From positions 598,358-662,357 of the forward strand of contig FOZF01000001.1 of the NCBI GenBank assembly GCA_900113425.1: a stretch of 64,000 bases of DNA, in the 5' to 3' direction. Positions 7,027 through 15,198 of the stretch are shown here, piece by piece. A program made the translations under genes and the position numbers. The notes under the pieces are model-generated. The model saw only the letters and a program-made list of their open reading frames with translations. It ran no database searches and was not told the origin of the DNA. Source of the stretch: Stenotrophomonas maltophilia (lineage in GTDB: Bacteria > Pseudomonadota > Gammaproteobacteria > Xanthomonadales > Xanthomonadaceae). Position 1 is the stretch's first letter, and the number at the start of each line of letters is the position of its first letter.

Positions 7027-7542
7027 TTGGCGTTGACCCTGTCACTCGCATTCCAGGCATCTGCTGAAGACGGCGCCAGAGGGAAGGACAGCAACGAGAA
7101 TTCACTTGAAGACGTGATTCAGAAGCTTGCCGATGCCCCTTGGCCGCTGGGCTTCGATTTCTTCCGAAGCATGGGCGCACGTGGATTCATGCAGCAGGGC
7201 AGCAGCAATACCGACCCCGTCGTTTTCAGGTCAAGCCCGATCGAGACCCGCGATGGTTACCGGATCGCCTATACCGAATTCCGGATCCATCCGCGCCTGG
7301 TGCAGGGAATCAGTTTCTTCTATGCCAAGCTGGAACAGGGTCATTGCTATCCCGCTGCGTCCTTGAAGGAAAAATACGCGCTTGAGCAGTTCATGTATCC
7401 GCCGAGCCCGCACAATGCAGCCGCTGAACGAGTGAGCAGGGAATCTGCTTACGAGCTTCGTTCCAATGGGACTGTCCTGCACTTCACTACCGATGGATCC
7501 CGCGACGAGTGCCTGCTCAGCTTCTATCGCGCCGCACGCTAG
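7027..7542 (+). CDS. Exported protein of unknown function with probable frameshift in the signal peptide
   Basis: The frame encodes a mature region of about 157 residues after an AFQASA cleavage-like site. I recognise no family. The in-frame start is only a TTG that leaves a very short signal sequence without positive charges. An ATG at 6984 with a good signal peptide (MNLNLSRKHLLLPLLALTL) would be in frame if the run of four C at 7000-7003 had three. This suggests a one-base insertion, slippage or a sequencing error. The gene lies inside the 867-bp segment bounded by 108-bp repeats, between the HlyD and ABC exporter genes, so it came in by duplication or insertion. It may be an immunity or accessory protein. 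Confidence 0.5.
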   Translation: MALTLSLAFQASAEDGARGKDSNENSLEDVIQKLADAPWPLGFDFFRSMGARGFMQQGSSNTDPVVFRSSPIETRDGYRIAYTEFRIHPRLVQGISFFYAKLEQGHCYPAASLKEKYALEQFMYPPSPHNAAAERVSRESAYELRSNGTVLHFTTDGSRDECLLSFYRAAR

Positions 7543-7581
7543 GGATATGAGCCCCACCGTGCAGTGAAGGATGGCGATTGT

Positions 7582-7598
7582 CGGGCGCTGGGCGCCCG
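7582..7598 (+). terminator. GC-rich hairpin after the small exported-protein gene
   Basis: CGGGCGC and GCGCCCG flank TGG in a 7-bp stem, 40 bp after the stop codon. It lacks a clear T-run, so terminator function is uncertain. Confidence 0.3.
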
Positions 7599-7650
7599 GC
7601 AATTCTGGTTGGGTGCCCGCGTCGGCGTGGCTTCATTCCTGGCTGTAGGA

Positions 7651-7758
7651 CGCCTCAAAGCCGATCTGGTTCTGGAGAAACGTTCGCTGCTGGACTGGCT
7701 GCTGGAGCCACTGCTGGCGGCGAAAGGACGGCAGGAATGAGGTTGACGGTCGGCGCCG
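7651..7758. repeat. 108-bp direct repeat, copy 2 (orphan HlyD tail overlapping the ABC gene end)
   Basis: This copy repeats the end of the HlyD gene, including the LLDWLLEPLLAAK coding stretch and its TGA, with two substitutions. Read on the other strand it encodes roughly the last 34 residues of the ABC exporter. The ancestral locus probably had the two genes tail to tail with overlapping 3' ends; the insertion separated them while each kept a copy of the shared end. Confidence 0.9.
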
Positions 7759-9859
7759 CTGTGGGCGCCGCTGCGGTGGGCTTGCGGGTATCGCCCACCA
7801 CCCTGCCCTGGTCGATGCGCACCAGACGGTCGGCCAGGCGCATGGTGTCGGGGCGGTGGGTGATCAGGATGCGGGTGATATCCAGCTGCGCCAGCGCCTG
7901 GTAGATGCGGCTCTCACGCGCCACGTCCAGGTTCGCGGTGGCCTCGTCCAGCACCAGGATGCTGGGCTTGCGGTACAGCGCGCGGGCCAGCAGCAGGCGC
8001 TGCTTCTGGCCACCGGAGAGGGTCGAACCCATGTCGCCCACCAGCGTTTCCAGCTGCATCGGCATCCGCTGCACATCCTCCTTCACTGCCGCCATTTCCA
8101 GGCACTGCCAGACCAGCGCGATGTCCGGGCGCTCGGCGAAGAAGGTCACGTTCTCCACGATCGAACCGGTCAGCAGCTCATCGTCCTGCATCACCACGCC
8201 CATCCGCTGGCGGACCACGCGCGGCCCCCAGCTGGCGATGTTCAGCCCGTCATAGAGCAGCTCGCCGGCACTGGGCGGATACAGCCCGGTCAGCACCTTC
8301 ACCAGCGTGCTCTTGCCACAGCCGGACGGGCCGGTGATGGCCACGAACTCGCCCGGCGCAATGGCCAGGTTGATGTCTTTCAGCGCCGGCGCTTCCTGTG
8401 CCGAGTACTGGAAGTACACCGAACGCAGCTGGATGTGCCCTTCCATGCTGTCCGACGCCGAAGGATCCTTGCTGAAGCCCTCTTCGCTGGGACTGAGCGC
8501 GATATCGGCAATGCGGTCCGAATGCAGCTCGGTCAGGCGCCAGGCGATGCACTGGTCCACCAGCGTGGTCAGCCGGTTGCTCAGCTGCTGCCGGTAGGCC
8601 ACGAAGGCATACAGCGCACCCACTGTCAGCGTGTTGGCCAGAACCGCCTGGGCGCCGATGTAGACGATGGCCACCAGGCTCAGGCCATCAAGCAGGGTGC
8701 GCCCCGCGCCGATGCCGATCTGCAGGTTGGCGCTGTTCAACGAAGCGCGCACCAGATCGGCGTACTTGTTGGCCCAGATCGATTCGCGCGAGAACTCGCC
8801 GCCCATGGTCTTGATCGACTGCATCGCGCGCAGCGTTTCGATGCGCGTCCCGCGCTCGGCGATGTTCGCCTGCAGGCTGGCCATGCCCATCTTCATCGAC
8901 ATCGGGATGGCGGCCACCCGCATCAGCACGTACAGCCCCAGCGCAGTCAGTGCGACCAGACTCATCAGCGGCGAGTAGACGAACATCAGCACGATGATGC
9001 CCAGTGCCAGCACACCGTCCAGCAATGCGCCGATGAGCCCGTTGGCGATCAGCTGGCGGATCGGATCGATCGACTCCATCCGCGACAGCGCATCGGCCAG
9101 ACGGCGCCGGTGGAACCAGGTCAGCGGCAGGCTGACCAGATGGTGGAACAGGCGCCGGCTCATGTCCCAGCCCATCAACGCGGACGCCCGCTGCAGCGTG
9201 ACCCCGCGCAGCGCTTCGGCCAGGCTGTTGAACACGGCCACCGCGCCGAACCCCAGTGCCAGCGCCATCAGGAAGCCGCGGTCGCCGCGCAGGACACCTT
9301 CGTCCACTGCCAGCTGCATGAAGAACGGTGACAACAGCACGAAGCCCTGCAGCAGCAGCGTGTAGACCAGCGTATGGAACAGCGCGGTGCCGACGCCGCC
9401 CTTGAAGCGGATCATCGACCAGATGTTGAGCGGCGAACGCTGCTTGCGCGGCCGGAAGCTGGGCGAGGAACTGACCTCCACCGCGATGCCGGTGAAGGCC
9501 TGGGAAAGCTCCGCTTCGCTGAAGGACAGCGAGCCATGGGCCGGGTCGATGATGTGGTAGCGGCCGCGCGAGACCTTCTCCAGCACCACGAAATGATTGA
9601 GCTTCCAGTGCAGGATGGCCGGCGTGCCCAGATGCTGCAGATCGCTGGGCTCGCAGCGCACCGGCCGACACTGCATGTCCAGCGCGCTGGCCAGCGCGAT
9701 CAGCTGGTTCAGGTCCACACCGCGCTGGGAGTTGTGGTACTTGCGCCGCAGCTCGCTCATTTCCAGATCCGCGCCCAGCATGGACGAGCAGATCGCCAGG
9801 CATGCCAGCCCACATTCGCTTACTTCAGACTGCACCCGCCAGTAGCGCTTGTTGAACAT
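7655..9859 (-). CDS. Peptidase-containing ABC transporter (C39 peptidase, membrane domain, ATPase)
   Basis: The 734-aa product is a complete PCAT, the type that removes GG leaders and exports the cargo. The N-terminal C39 domain has the triad Cys16 (SEVSECGLACLA), His89 (HWKLNHFVVLE) and Asp105 (IIDPAHG). Six membrane spans follow (about residues 160-430). The ATPase has Walker A GPSGCGKST from residue 510, signature LSGGQ near 614 and Walker B ILVLDEA. The ATG is fixed by the overlap with the Fic stop (TGATG) and by the C39 domain. The last 34 residues are Pro/Ala-rich and are encoded antisense to the repeated HlyD tail, so they are probably not functional. Substrates are likely the three GG-leader proteins at 36-4189. 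Confidence 0.93.
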   Translation of the reverse strand: MFNKRYWRVQSEVSECGLACLAICSSMLGADLEMSELRRKYHNSQRGVDLNQLIALASALDMQCRPVRCEPSDLQHLGTPAILHWKLNHFVVLEKVSRGRYHIIDPAHGSLSFSEAELSQAFTGIAVEVSSSPSFRPRKQRSPLNIWSMIRFKGGVGTALFHTLVYTLLLQGFVLLSPFFMQLAVDEGVLRGDRGFLMALALGFGAVAVFNSLAEALRGVTLQRASALMGWDMSRRLFHHLVSLPLTWFHRRRLADALSRMESIDPIRQLIANGLIGALLDGVLALGIIVLMFVYSPLMSLVALTALGLYVLMRVAAIPMSMKMGMASLQANIAERGTRIETLRAMQSIKTMGGEFSRESIWANKYADLVRASLNSANLQIGIGAGRTLLDGLSLVAIVYIGAQAVLANTLTVGALYAFVAYRQQLSNRLTTLVDQCIAWRLTELHSDRIADIALSPSEEGFSKDPSASDSMEGHIQLRSVYFQYSAQEAPALKDINLAIAPGEFVAITGPSGCGKSTLVKVLTGLYPPSAGELLYDGLNIASWGPRVVRQRMGVVMQDDELLTGSIVENVTFFAERPDIALVWQCLEMAAVKEDVQRMPMQLETLVGDMGSTLSGGQKQRLLLARALYRKPSILVLDEATANLDVARESRIYQALAQLDITRILITHRPDTMRLADRLVRIDQGRVVGDTRKPTAAAPTAAPTVNLIPAVLSPPAVAPAASPAANVSPEPDRL

Positions 9860-10683
9860 CAGACATCCTCGTTCCGGTCGGGCATGGCCGGCTGCTGTCC
9901 CAGCCATGCATACAACTCGATTGCCGTGCAGTGCCAGGCGTATAGCCCTTCCCAGCGACCGTACAGTTCCGCCTCGCGCAGGCGCACTTCGTAGCCGCCA
10001 CGGGACAGCACCGTCAGCACCTTCAGCGGGATGAAGCAGGCCTGCGGAAGCCCGGCACGGTGCAGGCAGAAATTGAACAGCGCGCGCCCCAGCCGGCCAT
10101 TGCCGTCGGCAAAGGCATGCGCATTGTTGGCCAGCGCCAGCAGCTGCACCGCAGACCGCAGGCCCTCGGCCGGATCGGGCGCGGCCCGTTGCCGCAGCAG
10201 CTCGTCCCAACGTGCGGCCCCCTGCAGGGCGGGAACCATCGGCAGCTGCGCGCGCCCATCACGGGCGCGGATCCATACGGGCCCGCTACGCAGCGCGCCG
10301 TCACCGCCCGTGCTGAGCGAGACAAAGCGCTGTACGTCGGCCATCGACAGCGGCCCCTGCACGGTGCGGTGCCACCGCCGATAGACGTCGGCCTCGGCAG
10401 CCTCCGCCGCAGCCAGCGCGGCCAGATCGAACGCCGGCATCTGCATGTGCGCCGACAGCGGATGGCGCAGCTGCTGCACCGCCGCCCGCAACCGCGGATG
10501 CCCGCGATGGGACCACAGCGTTTCGCAGGGCTGCGCGCAGGGCAGCAACGCGGGCAAGCCGAGGTCGCACGCCCGCAGCCGATCCGCCAGCGCCAAGGAC
10601 GGCTGCGGGGGTGGCAGCGGCATCAGCACCCGTTCGGTGGCGACGGGGGCATCCGCGGGTGCGGTGGCCAGGCGTACGGTCAT
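9859..10683 (-). CDS. Fic-domain protein (putative AMP transferase)
   Basis: The 274-aa product carries the Fic motif HAFADGNGRLGR at residues 189-200, with catalytic His and the phosphate-binding GNGR intact. Fic enzymes transfer AMP or other nucleotide parts to hydroxyl side chains. I see no clear inhibitory (S/T)xxxE(G/N) helix. The start ATG overlaps the stop of the upstream nucleotidyltransferase gene (TGATG), and its own stop overlaps the ABC exporter start in the same way, so the three proteins are made together. This placement suggests a role in modifying the exported proteins or controlling export rather than a free-standing toxin; that is inference. Confidence 0.82.
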   Translation of the reverse strand: MTVRLATAPADAPVATERVLMPLPPPQPSLALADRLRACDLGLPALLPCAQPCETLWSHRGHPRLRAAVQQLRHPLSAHMQMPAFDLAALAAAEAAEADVYRRWHRTVQGPLSMADVQRFVSLSTGGDGALRSGPVWIRARDGRAQLPMVPALQGAARWDELLRQRAAPDPAEGLRSAVQLLALANNAHAFADGNGRLGRALFNFCLHRAGLPQACFIPLKVLTVLSRGGYEVRLREAELYGRWEGLYAWHCTAIELYAWLGQQPAMPDRNEDV

Positions 10684-11735
10684 CACTGCCCCGCCCCGGT
10701 GCCGGGCAACAACAGCACCAGGCCACGTTCGCGCGCGTCCGTGCCCGGCCGGCGCGATTGGTACAACTGGGTGAAGTACGAGGTCAGCTTGACCATCAAC
10801 CACGGCTCGGCGTCGCACGGCACGAAGCGCATGTCGATGTGTTCAAGCAGGAATTTGCGGGTCAGCCGCTGCAGGGCACGCCCCGGCTCGAAGCGGACGT
10901 CTGCCCGCGCACTGTAGAACACCACGATGTCCAGATCGTTCGGCGCGGCATTGGAGACGTCCACGAAGCTGCCGCCCACCAGACAGCAGTGCACCTGTAC
11001 CACCTGCGCCAGGTCGGCGAGTGCGCGCCCCAGCGCCGCCAGCCGCACCTGGCGCAGGCTGCTGCCGCCGAACGCGCGCTCGAAGGCCGCACGGTCGGCC
11101 AGCCACGGCGAGGCATTGCCCGGCGTACTGGCGGCGATGGGCAGCAGGTACTGCGGCAGGCCCGCATCCACGATGTGCTGGAAGGGGGTATCAACGGCGC
11201 TGGCGGGCGCCGCACCGGCCGGCCGGGCAGCGGACGCCGGGCCCGCAACGCCCAGGTAGGCACGGATGCGCCCCGCCTGTGCGCGCACCAGCGCGGCCTG
11301 GTCCGGGAACACCGCGACCGAGACGTAGGCGAAGCGATCGGCCACTGAAAGTGAAAGCGCATCGAATGCCTTGCGCACTGCGATGCGCTCGTCGGCGGGG
11401 AAATCACGCTCCGGGAAGCGGGCGGCATCGGCCGACGCCGCCGTCGGCGCCGAACACCGCTGATACAGCCCCGCGTTGACGATGGCCAGATCCAGATCGG
11501 AAAACGCGGGATCGAATGCCGCGCCATCGCGCAGCGAAAAGCCGAAGCGGGCCGAGCCGACAATCTGCACATCGGCCACCGGCACCGCCAGCAGTTGGCT
11601 CACTCCCCGAAGCAGCGGCGCAAGGCTTTCGCTGTCGCCTGCACACAGTGCCGGCCCGTCCAGCGCGGCCTCGGCGATCTGCTCGGCCGCCACACTGCGC
11701 GCGTGCTGTTCGCGAATCCATTCAGCGTAGTTCAT
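10683..11735 (-). CDS. Protein with two nucleotidyltransferase-like motifs
   Basis: The 350-aa product contains two polymerase-beta-type nucleotidyltransferase signatures. The first is VGSARFG (Gly60-Ser61) followed by FSDLDLAIV (Asp80, Asp82). The second is GGSFVDVSNAAPNDLDIVVF (Gly254-Gly255-Ser256, Asp267, Asp269), which resembles DUF6932-type proteins. Both keep the metal-binding Asp pair. It is the first gene of the operon with Fic and the C39 exporter. MNYAEW was chosen as start because upstream codons do not look like protein; other starts are possible. It could modify the leader proteins, the Fic protein or a tRNA. Confidence 0.7.
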   Translation of the reverse strand: MNYAEWIREQHARSVAAEQIAEAALDGPALCAGDSESLAPLLRGVSQLLAVPVADVQIVGSARFGFSLRDGAAFDPAFSDLDLAIVNAGLYQRCSAPTAASADAARFPERDFPADERIAVRKAFDALSLSVADRFAYVSVAVFPDQAALVRAQAGRIRAYLGVAGPASAARPAGAAPASAVDTPFQHIVDAGLPQYLLPIAASTPGNASPWLADRAAFERAFGGSSLRQVRLAALGRALADLAQVVQVHCCLVGGSFVDVSNAAPNDLDIVVFYSARADVRFEPGRALQRLTRKFLLEHIDMRFVPCDAEPWLMVKLTSYFTQLYQSRRPGTDARERGLVLLLPGTGAGQ

Positions 11736-11905
11736 CAGGCATCCAGGCCAACGGTGGAACGTCTCAACGCTAGCATATCCACGCGTCGGGCTTGTGCACG
11801 CAGTCCCCGCAAATACATGCCTGAACAGGCAGCGCAACGCGTCGGACCGGCGCCGTTGCCGCAGAGCGTGGTCTACTGTCGTCCCCCAAGGATGAGGCAT
11901 ATCGC

Positions 11906-12550
11906 ATGATCCACCCCCGTTCCGCGCTCGGACGCGCGTTGCCGCTGGCCCTGCTGGCCCTGCTCTCGGCCTGCCAGAGCGAGAAGGTCGGCGAGTTCTT
12001 CAACCCGCCGCAGGACGTGCAGGCGCACAGCGAGTTCCGTGTCAGCGGGCTGCCGGCGCTGGCCTACCCGAACCTGGTCTCGTCGGCCTCGGTGGAAGGC
12101 GGGCAGGCCCGCGTCGATGGCAATGGCCCCGGTTACATGGATCTCCAGTTCTTCCCCATCACCTCCGCCGATGCGCTGGACAGCACCGACACTGCGTGGC
12201 CCCGGCAATCGCAGTACCGCGCGCCGGATCTTTCCGGCATCGACTTCAGCACGCAGTTCGCCTTCCTGGTGGCGCACCCGGAGCTGTCCGGCTATGCCGC
12301 GATGACCAGCGGCCAGTACGCCACGTTCTTCAGCACGGTGAAGGTGGCGTACCTGGACGACCGCGTCGTGGTGCATCTGGACGCCAGCCGGCTGGGCAAC
12401 ATCAATCCGATCACGGCCCTGGGCAGCCCCTGGGCCGGCAAGCTGTACACCCTCGAACGGCGCGGCCGCACACAGCTGGAAGTGAAGCTTTACGAGAACC
12501 GCTACCGGTTCACGCTGGTGCCGGAGACCGCGCCTCCGATGGCGCCCTAG
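11906..12550 (+). CDS. Lipoprotein of unknown function
   Basis: The 214-aa product has a signal peptide with lipobox LSAC (Cys23). The mature part contains a Tyr/Phe/Pro-rich N-terminal half and a beta-rich C-terminal half, and I do not recognise a family. It is divergent from the nucleotidyltransferase-Fic-exporter operon, with 170 bp between. AAGGATGAGG lies upstream of the ATG. Its TAG stop shares bases with the stop of the convergent gene (CTAG at 12547-12550). Probable location is the outer membrane. Confidence 0.72.
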   Translation: MIHPRSALGRALPLALLALLSACQSEKVGEFFNPPQDVQAHSEFRVSGLPALAYPNLVSSASVEGGQARVDGNGPGYMDLQFFPITSADALDSTDTAWPRQSQYRAPDLSGIDFSTQFAFLVAHPELSGYAAMTSGQYATFFSTVKVAYLDDRVVVHLDASRLGNINPITALGSPWAGKLYTLERRGRTQLEVKLYENRYRFTLVPETAPPMAP

Positions 12551-13002
12551 CGGACCTTGTACAGCACCGCGGCGCCAGGGCGCGGCTCGAAGGCCGGCAC
12601 GGTCTGCTGGCTCAGCGCCCTGCCCCGGGCATCCCACACCAGGGTCTCCACCGGGTACTCATCCTTGCGCGTCATCGCGTCGATCTGGCCGACGACCACG
12701 GTCGCTGCCGCTGGAACGTCCGGGTTCCAGCCGAACACGCCTACCCGGCCATAGAACACGGCCGGCGCGCTGGCGTCCAAGCGCCGGTCCGGGCACATCA
12801 CCAGGCCACGATCGAGCATCACCCGCAGCGCGCCGACCGGTACCTTCTTCACCGTGGGCGTGGTGCGCTCGGCGCTGTGGCCGGGGCAGACATTGGCGGC
12901 GCGGGTGACCATGTGTTCGGCCACCTCGCGATCGGACTGGGCGAAGGCCAGCGTGGGGGCGAGGCAGAGTGCGAGCAGCGTGAGCGAGGACATCCGGGTC
13001 AT
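12547..13002 (-). CDS. Exported protein of unknown function
   Basis: The 151-aa product begins with a clear signal peptide (MTRMSSLTLLALCLAPTLAFAQ). The mature domain has two cysteines (NVCPG and LVMCPD) and ends FEPRPGAAVLYKVR. No enzymatic motif is visible. MTRMSS was chosen because it starts the signal peptide. It is convergent with the lipoprotein gene and overlaps it by three bases, so no terminator lies between them. Confidence 0.65.
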   Translation of the reverse strand: MTRMSSLTLLALCLAPTLAFAQSDREVAEHMVTRAANVCPGHSAERTTPTVKKVPVGALRVMLDRGLVMCPDRRLDASAPAVFYGRVGVFGWNPDVPAAATVVVGQIDAMTRKDEYPVETLVWDARGRALSQQTVPAFEPRPGAAVLYKVR

Positions 13003-13087
13003 TGCAGGTTCCTGTTCGGGGTGCGCAGCGACCTTAGCAATCGCGGACGGCGGAAATGCAAACGAGGTGTGAGGGACGACAGGCGGC

Positions 13088-13495
13088 TCAGGGAACGAGG
13101 CAGCGCTCGATCTGCAACGACAGCGCATGGCAGGCATCGAACATGCCATGGACCAGCGCCGCCGAGGGATAACCATCCGGATCGTCGTTTTCCCGGGCCA
13201 CGTGGGACGCCTGCAGCACTGCCGTCAGCGCGGTGATGCCGGATGCGCATCGGGTCGCCAGCGCCAGATCGAACGCGCGCCCCGGGCTGAGGCGGGTTTC
13301 GGTCCAGGGCTGGCCATCCGCGCGCAGGTTCCTGCCATGGCCCAGCAGATGGGTGAAGAACGCGGACGGTGGCGAGGACGCGGCGGCATCGCTGAGGGCG
13401 TCCTCCATCTTTTCAGCAAGGCTGTTGGGAAGATCACGCAGCGCATCGCCGAGCAGGGCGTGCAGGCGGGGGTAGTCGGGGCGCAGGTCAGGCAT
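13088..13495 (-). CDS. Hypothetical cytoplasmic protein
   Basis: The 135-aa product starts MPDLRPDYPRLHA and has no signal peptide or membrane span. It is helix-rich and includes a C-terminal stretch with DACHALSLQIERC. I do not recognise a family. The start was chosen at the first ATG of protein-like sequence; the open frame upstream has no coding character. It lies 85 bp upstream of the exported-protein gene on the same strand. Confidence 0.55.
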   Translation of the reverse strand: MPDLRPDYPRLHALLGDALRDLPNSLAEKMEDALSDAAASSPPSAFFTHLLGHGRNLRADGQPWTETRLSPGRAFDLALATRCASGITALTAVLQASHVARENDDPDGYPSAALVHGMFDACHALSLQIERCLVP

Positions 13496-13992
13496 GGCGG
13501 CAACCTCACAGATGGGCCACCTGCAGAGGCAAGGTGGCGGACGGTGCGGGTTGGCGTGCCGGATACATGACGCAGGAAGCCGGCGGATCAGTGATCCCCA
13601 CGCACCATCCGCCATGGACTGGCAGAGTGATGCATTGTCGCGGTTGCAGTTTTCACCACAACGGCGACGCCGCGCGTCATGTATGTTCGGGACGCCAATC
13701 CCGGCCACGGCGGATGCCTTGGCGCGGCCATCGTTGGCCCTGCGCGGCCTCTGGAAAAGAGGCAGATGCGGCATTTGGCGCAGCACGCGACAGAGCGCCG
13801 CGAGTAAAACATCAACGTGTGACCGCCTTCACTCGACGCCACTTACCGATGCACGCCTGCGTCGAACCAGAACCCGCAGCACCACGGCGGGTCGCGACAC
13901 ACAGCGGGCCCGCCATCGGTCTTGCCGCCTATTCAGCCAACCCGACCTGAACCGGCGCATCATGGAGGCCTGGTCTGCAACGGAAGCGAACC
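13496..13992. other. Gene-less stretch between divergent genes
   Basis: These 497 bp separate a minus-strand hypothetical gene and the PAAR effector gene. Open frames exist on both strands but none has a convincing start, ribosome binding site or protein-like composition. I see no repeat or RNA gene. It presumably holds the promoters of both neighbours. Confidence 0.5.
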
Positions 13993-15198
13993 ATGGGACG
14001 GAACTGGATTGTGATGGGAGACCCGACCTCCAGCGGCGGACGGGTCATCACGGCCTCAAGTGAAACCGACATCGGCGGCATCGGCGTCGCGCGGGTCAGC
14101 GACAAAGCGACCTGCCCTACCCTGCATAAGGGCGTCTTTCCGATTGTCGAAGGCGATGCCACCTTGATGGTGGACGGCCAGCCGGTGGCGTTGCACGGCA
14201 GCGCGCTGGCCTGCGGCTGCCGGGTGTTGTCCAGCCAGCAGGCCGTGGTGCATGTCACGGGTGGCGGAGGGGGTGGCGGCGGGAGCGCAGGCGGTGCCGG
14301 CAAGGCGGCCGCGGTAGCCAGCACGGCCGCGCAGCTGGCACGCACCCTGCCCACCGCGTTCGACCAGGCCATCCGTTTTCTCGGCGTGCAGGGCGCACCG
14401 TTGGCCGAGGTGCCCTACACGCTGCATCTGGCTGATGGCCAGACCCTTTCCGGCACCACCAATGCGCAGGGCGAGACGGCGCGGGTATCGACCGCGCAAA
14501 GCCAGGCCATCGTGCGTGCCGAACTGCGCCCGCCGACACAGCCGACCGGCTGCTGTGCGCGCACGGCACCGGCCAGCACCGACGAAGCAGAAGTGTTCGA
14601 TGTGGACGGTGTGGTGACCACCGCCGAGGGCATGGGCACCTCCGTGGTACCGGTCAGTGCGCCTGGCCACGAACGTGCGATGACCGCCGGCGAGATCGAG
14701 ATGGCACGCCTGGTGTTCGGCGATGCAGTCGACTACAGCACCGTGAAGGTCCACAACCACGGCTACTGGATGTTCTTCGGTTTCCAGGACAAGGACACTG
14801 CCGTGACGCCCAACGGGCAGATGTATTTCCCGAAGGGTATCTATCGGGAGGATTACTCGCTGGATACCGTGAGATTCCAGGCATTCTTCATCCATGAGAT
14901 GGCCCACGTCTGGCAGTATCAGCTCGGCTACAACGTCAAACTGGTGCGGGCACCCCGGCCGAACATGAGCTACGACTACGTGCTTGACGAGACGCGGCTG
15001 CTGCAAGACTACAACATGGAGGCCCAGGGTGACATTCTGGCGGACTACTTCCTCGTCACGTTCCGTGGCTCACAGTCGAGCATGAACAACACCCGTTATC
15101 GCGCGACAGCTGGCGTCGGCGCACAACTGGAGCGCGCGCTCTCCCAGTTCCTGGCCGACCGCAGCAGCAAGGACAACCTGCCGAGGACGACCCGATGA
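13993..15198 (+). CDS. PAAR-domain T6SS effector with zinc-metallopeptidase C-terminal domain
   Basis: The 401-aa product has a PAAR domain at residues 8-90 (GDPTSSGG start, conserved Cys and His such as ATCPTLHKG and HGSALACGC), which caps the VgrG spike of the type VI secretion system. A poly-Gly/Ala linker (residues 90-110) follows, then a middle domain, then a toxin domain with HEMAH at 301-305 and a downstream MEAQGDILADYF that can supply the third zinc ligand. It is thus a gluzincin-like metallopeptidase effector. Two small exported proteins follow at once, the first overlapping it by ATGA, as expected for immunity genes. No other T6SS component is in the window. Confidence 0.85.
   Translation: MGRNWIVMGDPTSSGGRVITASSETDIGGIGVARVSDKATCPTLHKGVFPIVEGDATLMVDGQPVALHGSALACGCRVLSSQQAVVHVTGGGGGGGGSAGGAGKAAAVASTAAQLARTLPTAFDQAIRFLGVQGAPLAEVPYTLHLADGQTLSGTTNAQGETARVSTAQSQAIVRAELRPPTQPTGCCARTAPASTDEAEVFDVDGVVTTAEGMGTSVVPVSAPGHERAMTAGEIEMARLVFGDAVDYSTVKVHNHGYWMFFGFQDKDTAVTPNGQMYFPKGIYREDYSLDTVRFQAFFIHEMAHVWQYQLGYNVKLVRAPRPNMSYDYVLDETRLLQDYNMEAQGDILADYFLVTFRGSQSSMNNTRYRATAGVGAQLERALSQFLADRSSKDNLPRTTR

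Noticed and set aside
7856..9331. Long open frame opposite the ABC exporter
   Set aside because: Antisense shadow in GC-rich DNA, rich in His, Arg and Gln; the exporter has all domain motifs.
9859..11735. Reading the nucleotidyltransferase-Fic pair as a plain toxin-antitoxin system
   Set aside because: Neither gene is of typical TA size, no Fic-inhibiting helix is visible, and both are translationally coupled to an exporter.
13534..13950. Possible plus-strand gene in the gap before the PAAR effector
   Set aside because: No ribosome binding site, Arg/Ala-skewed composition and competing frames; treated as non-coding.
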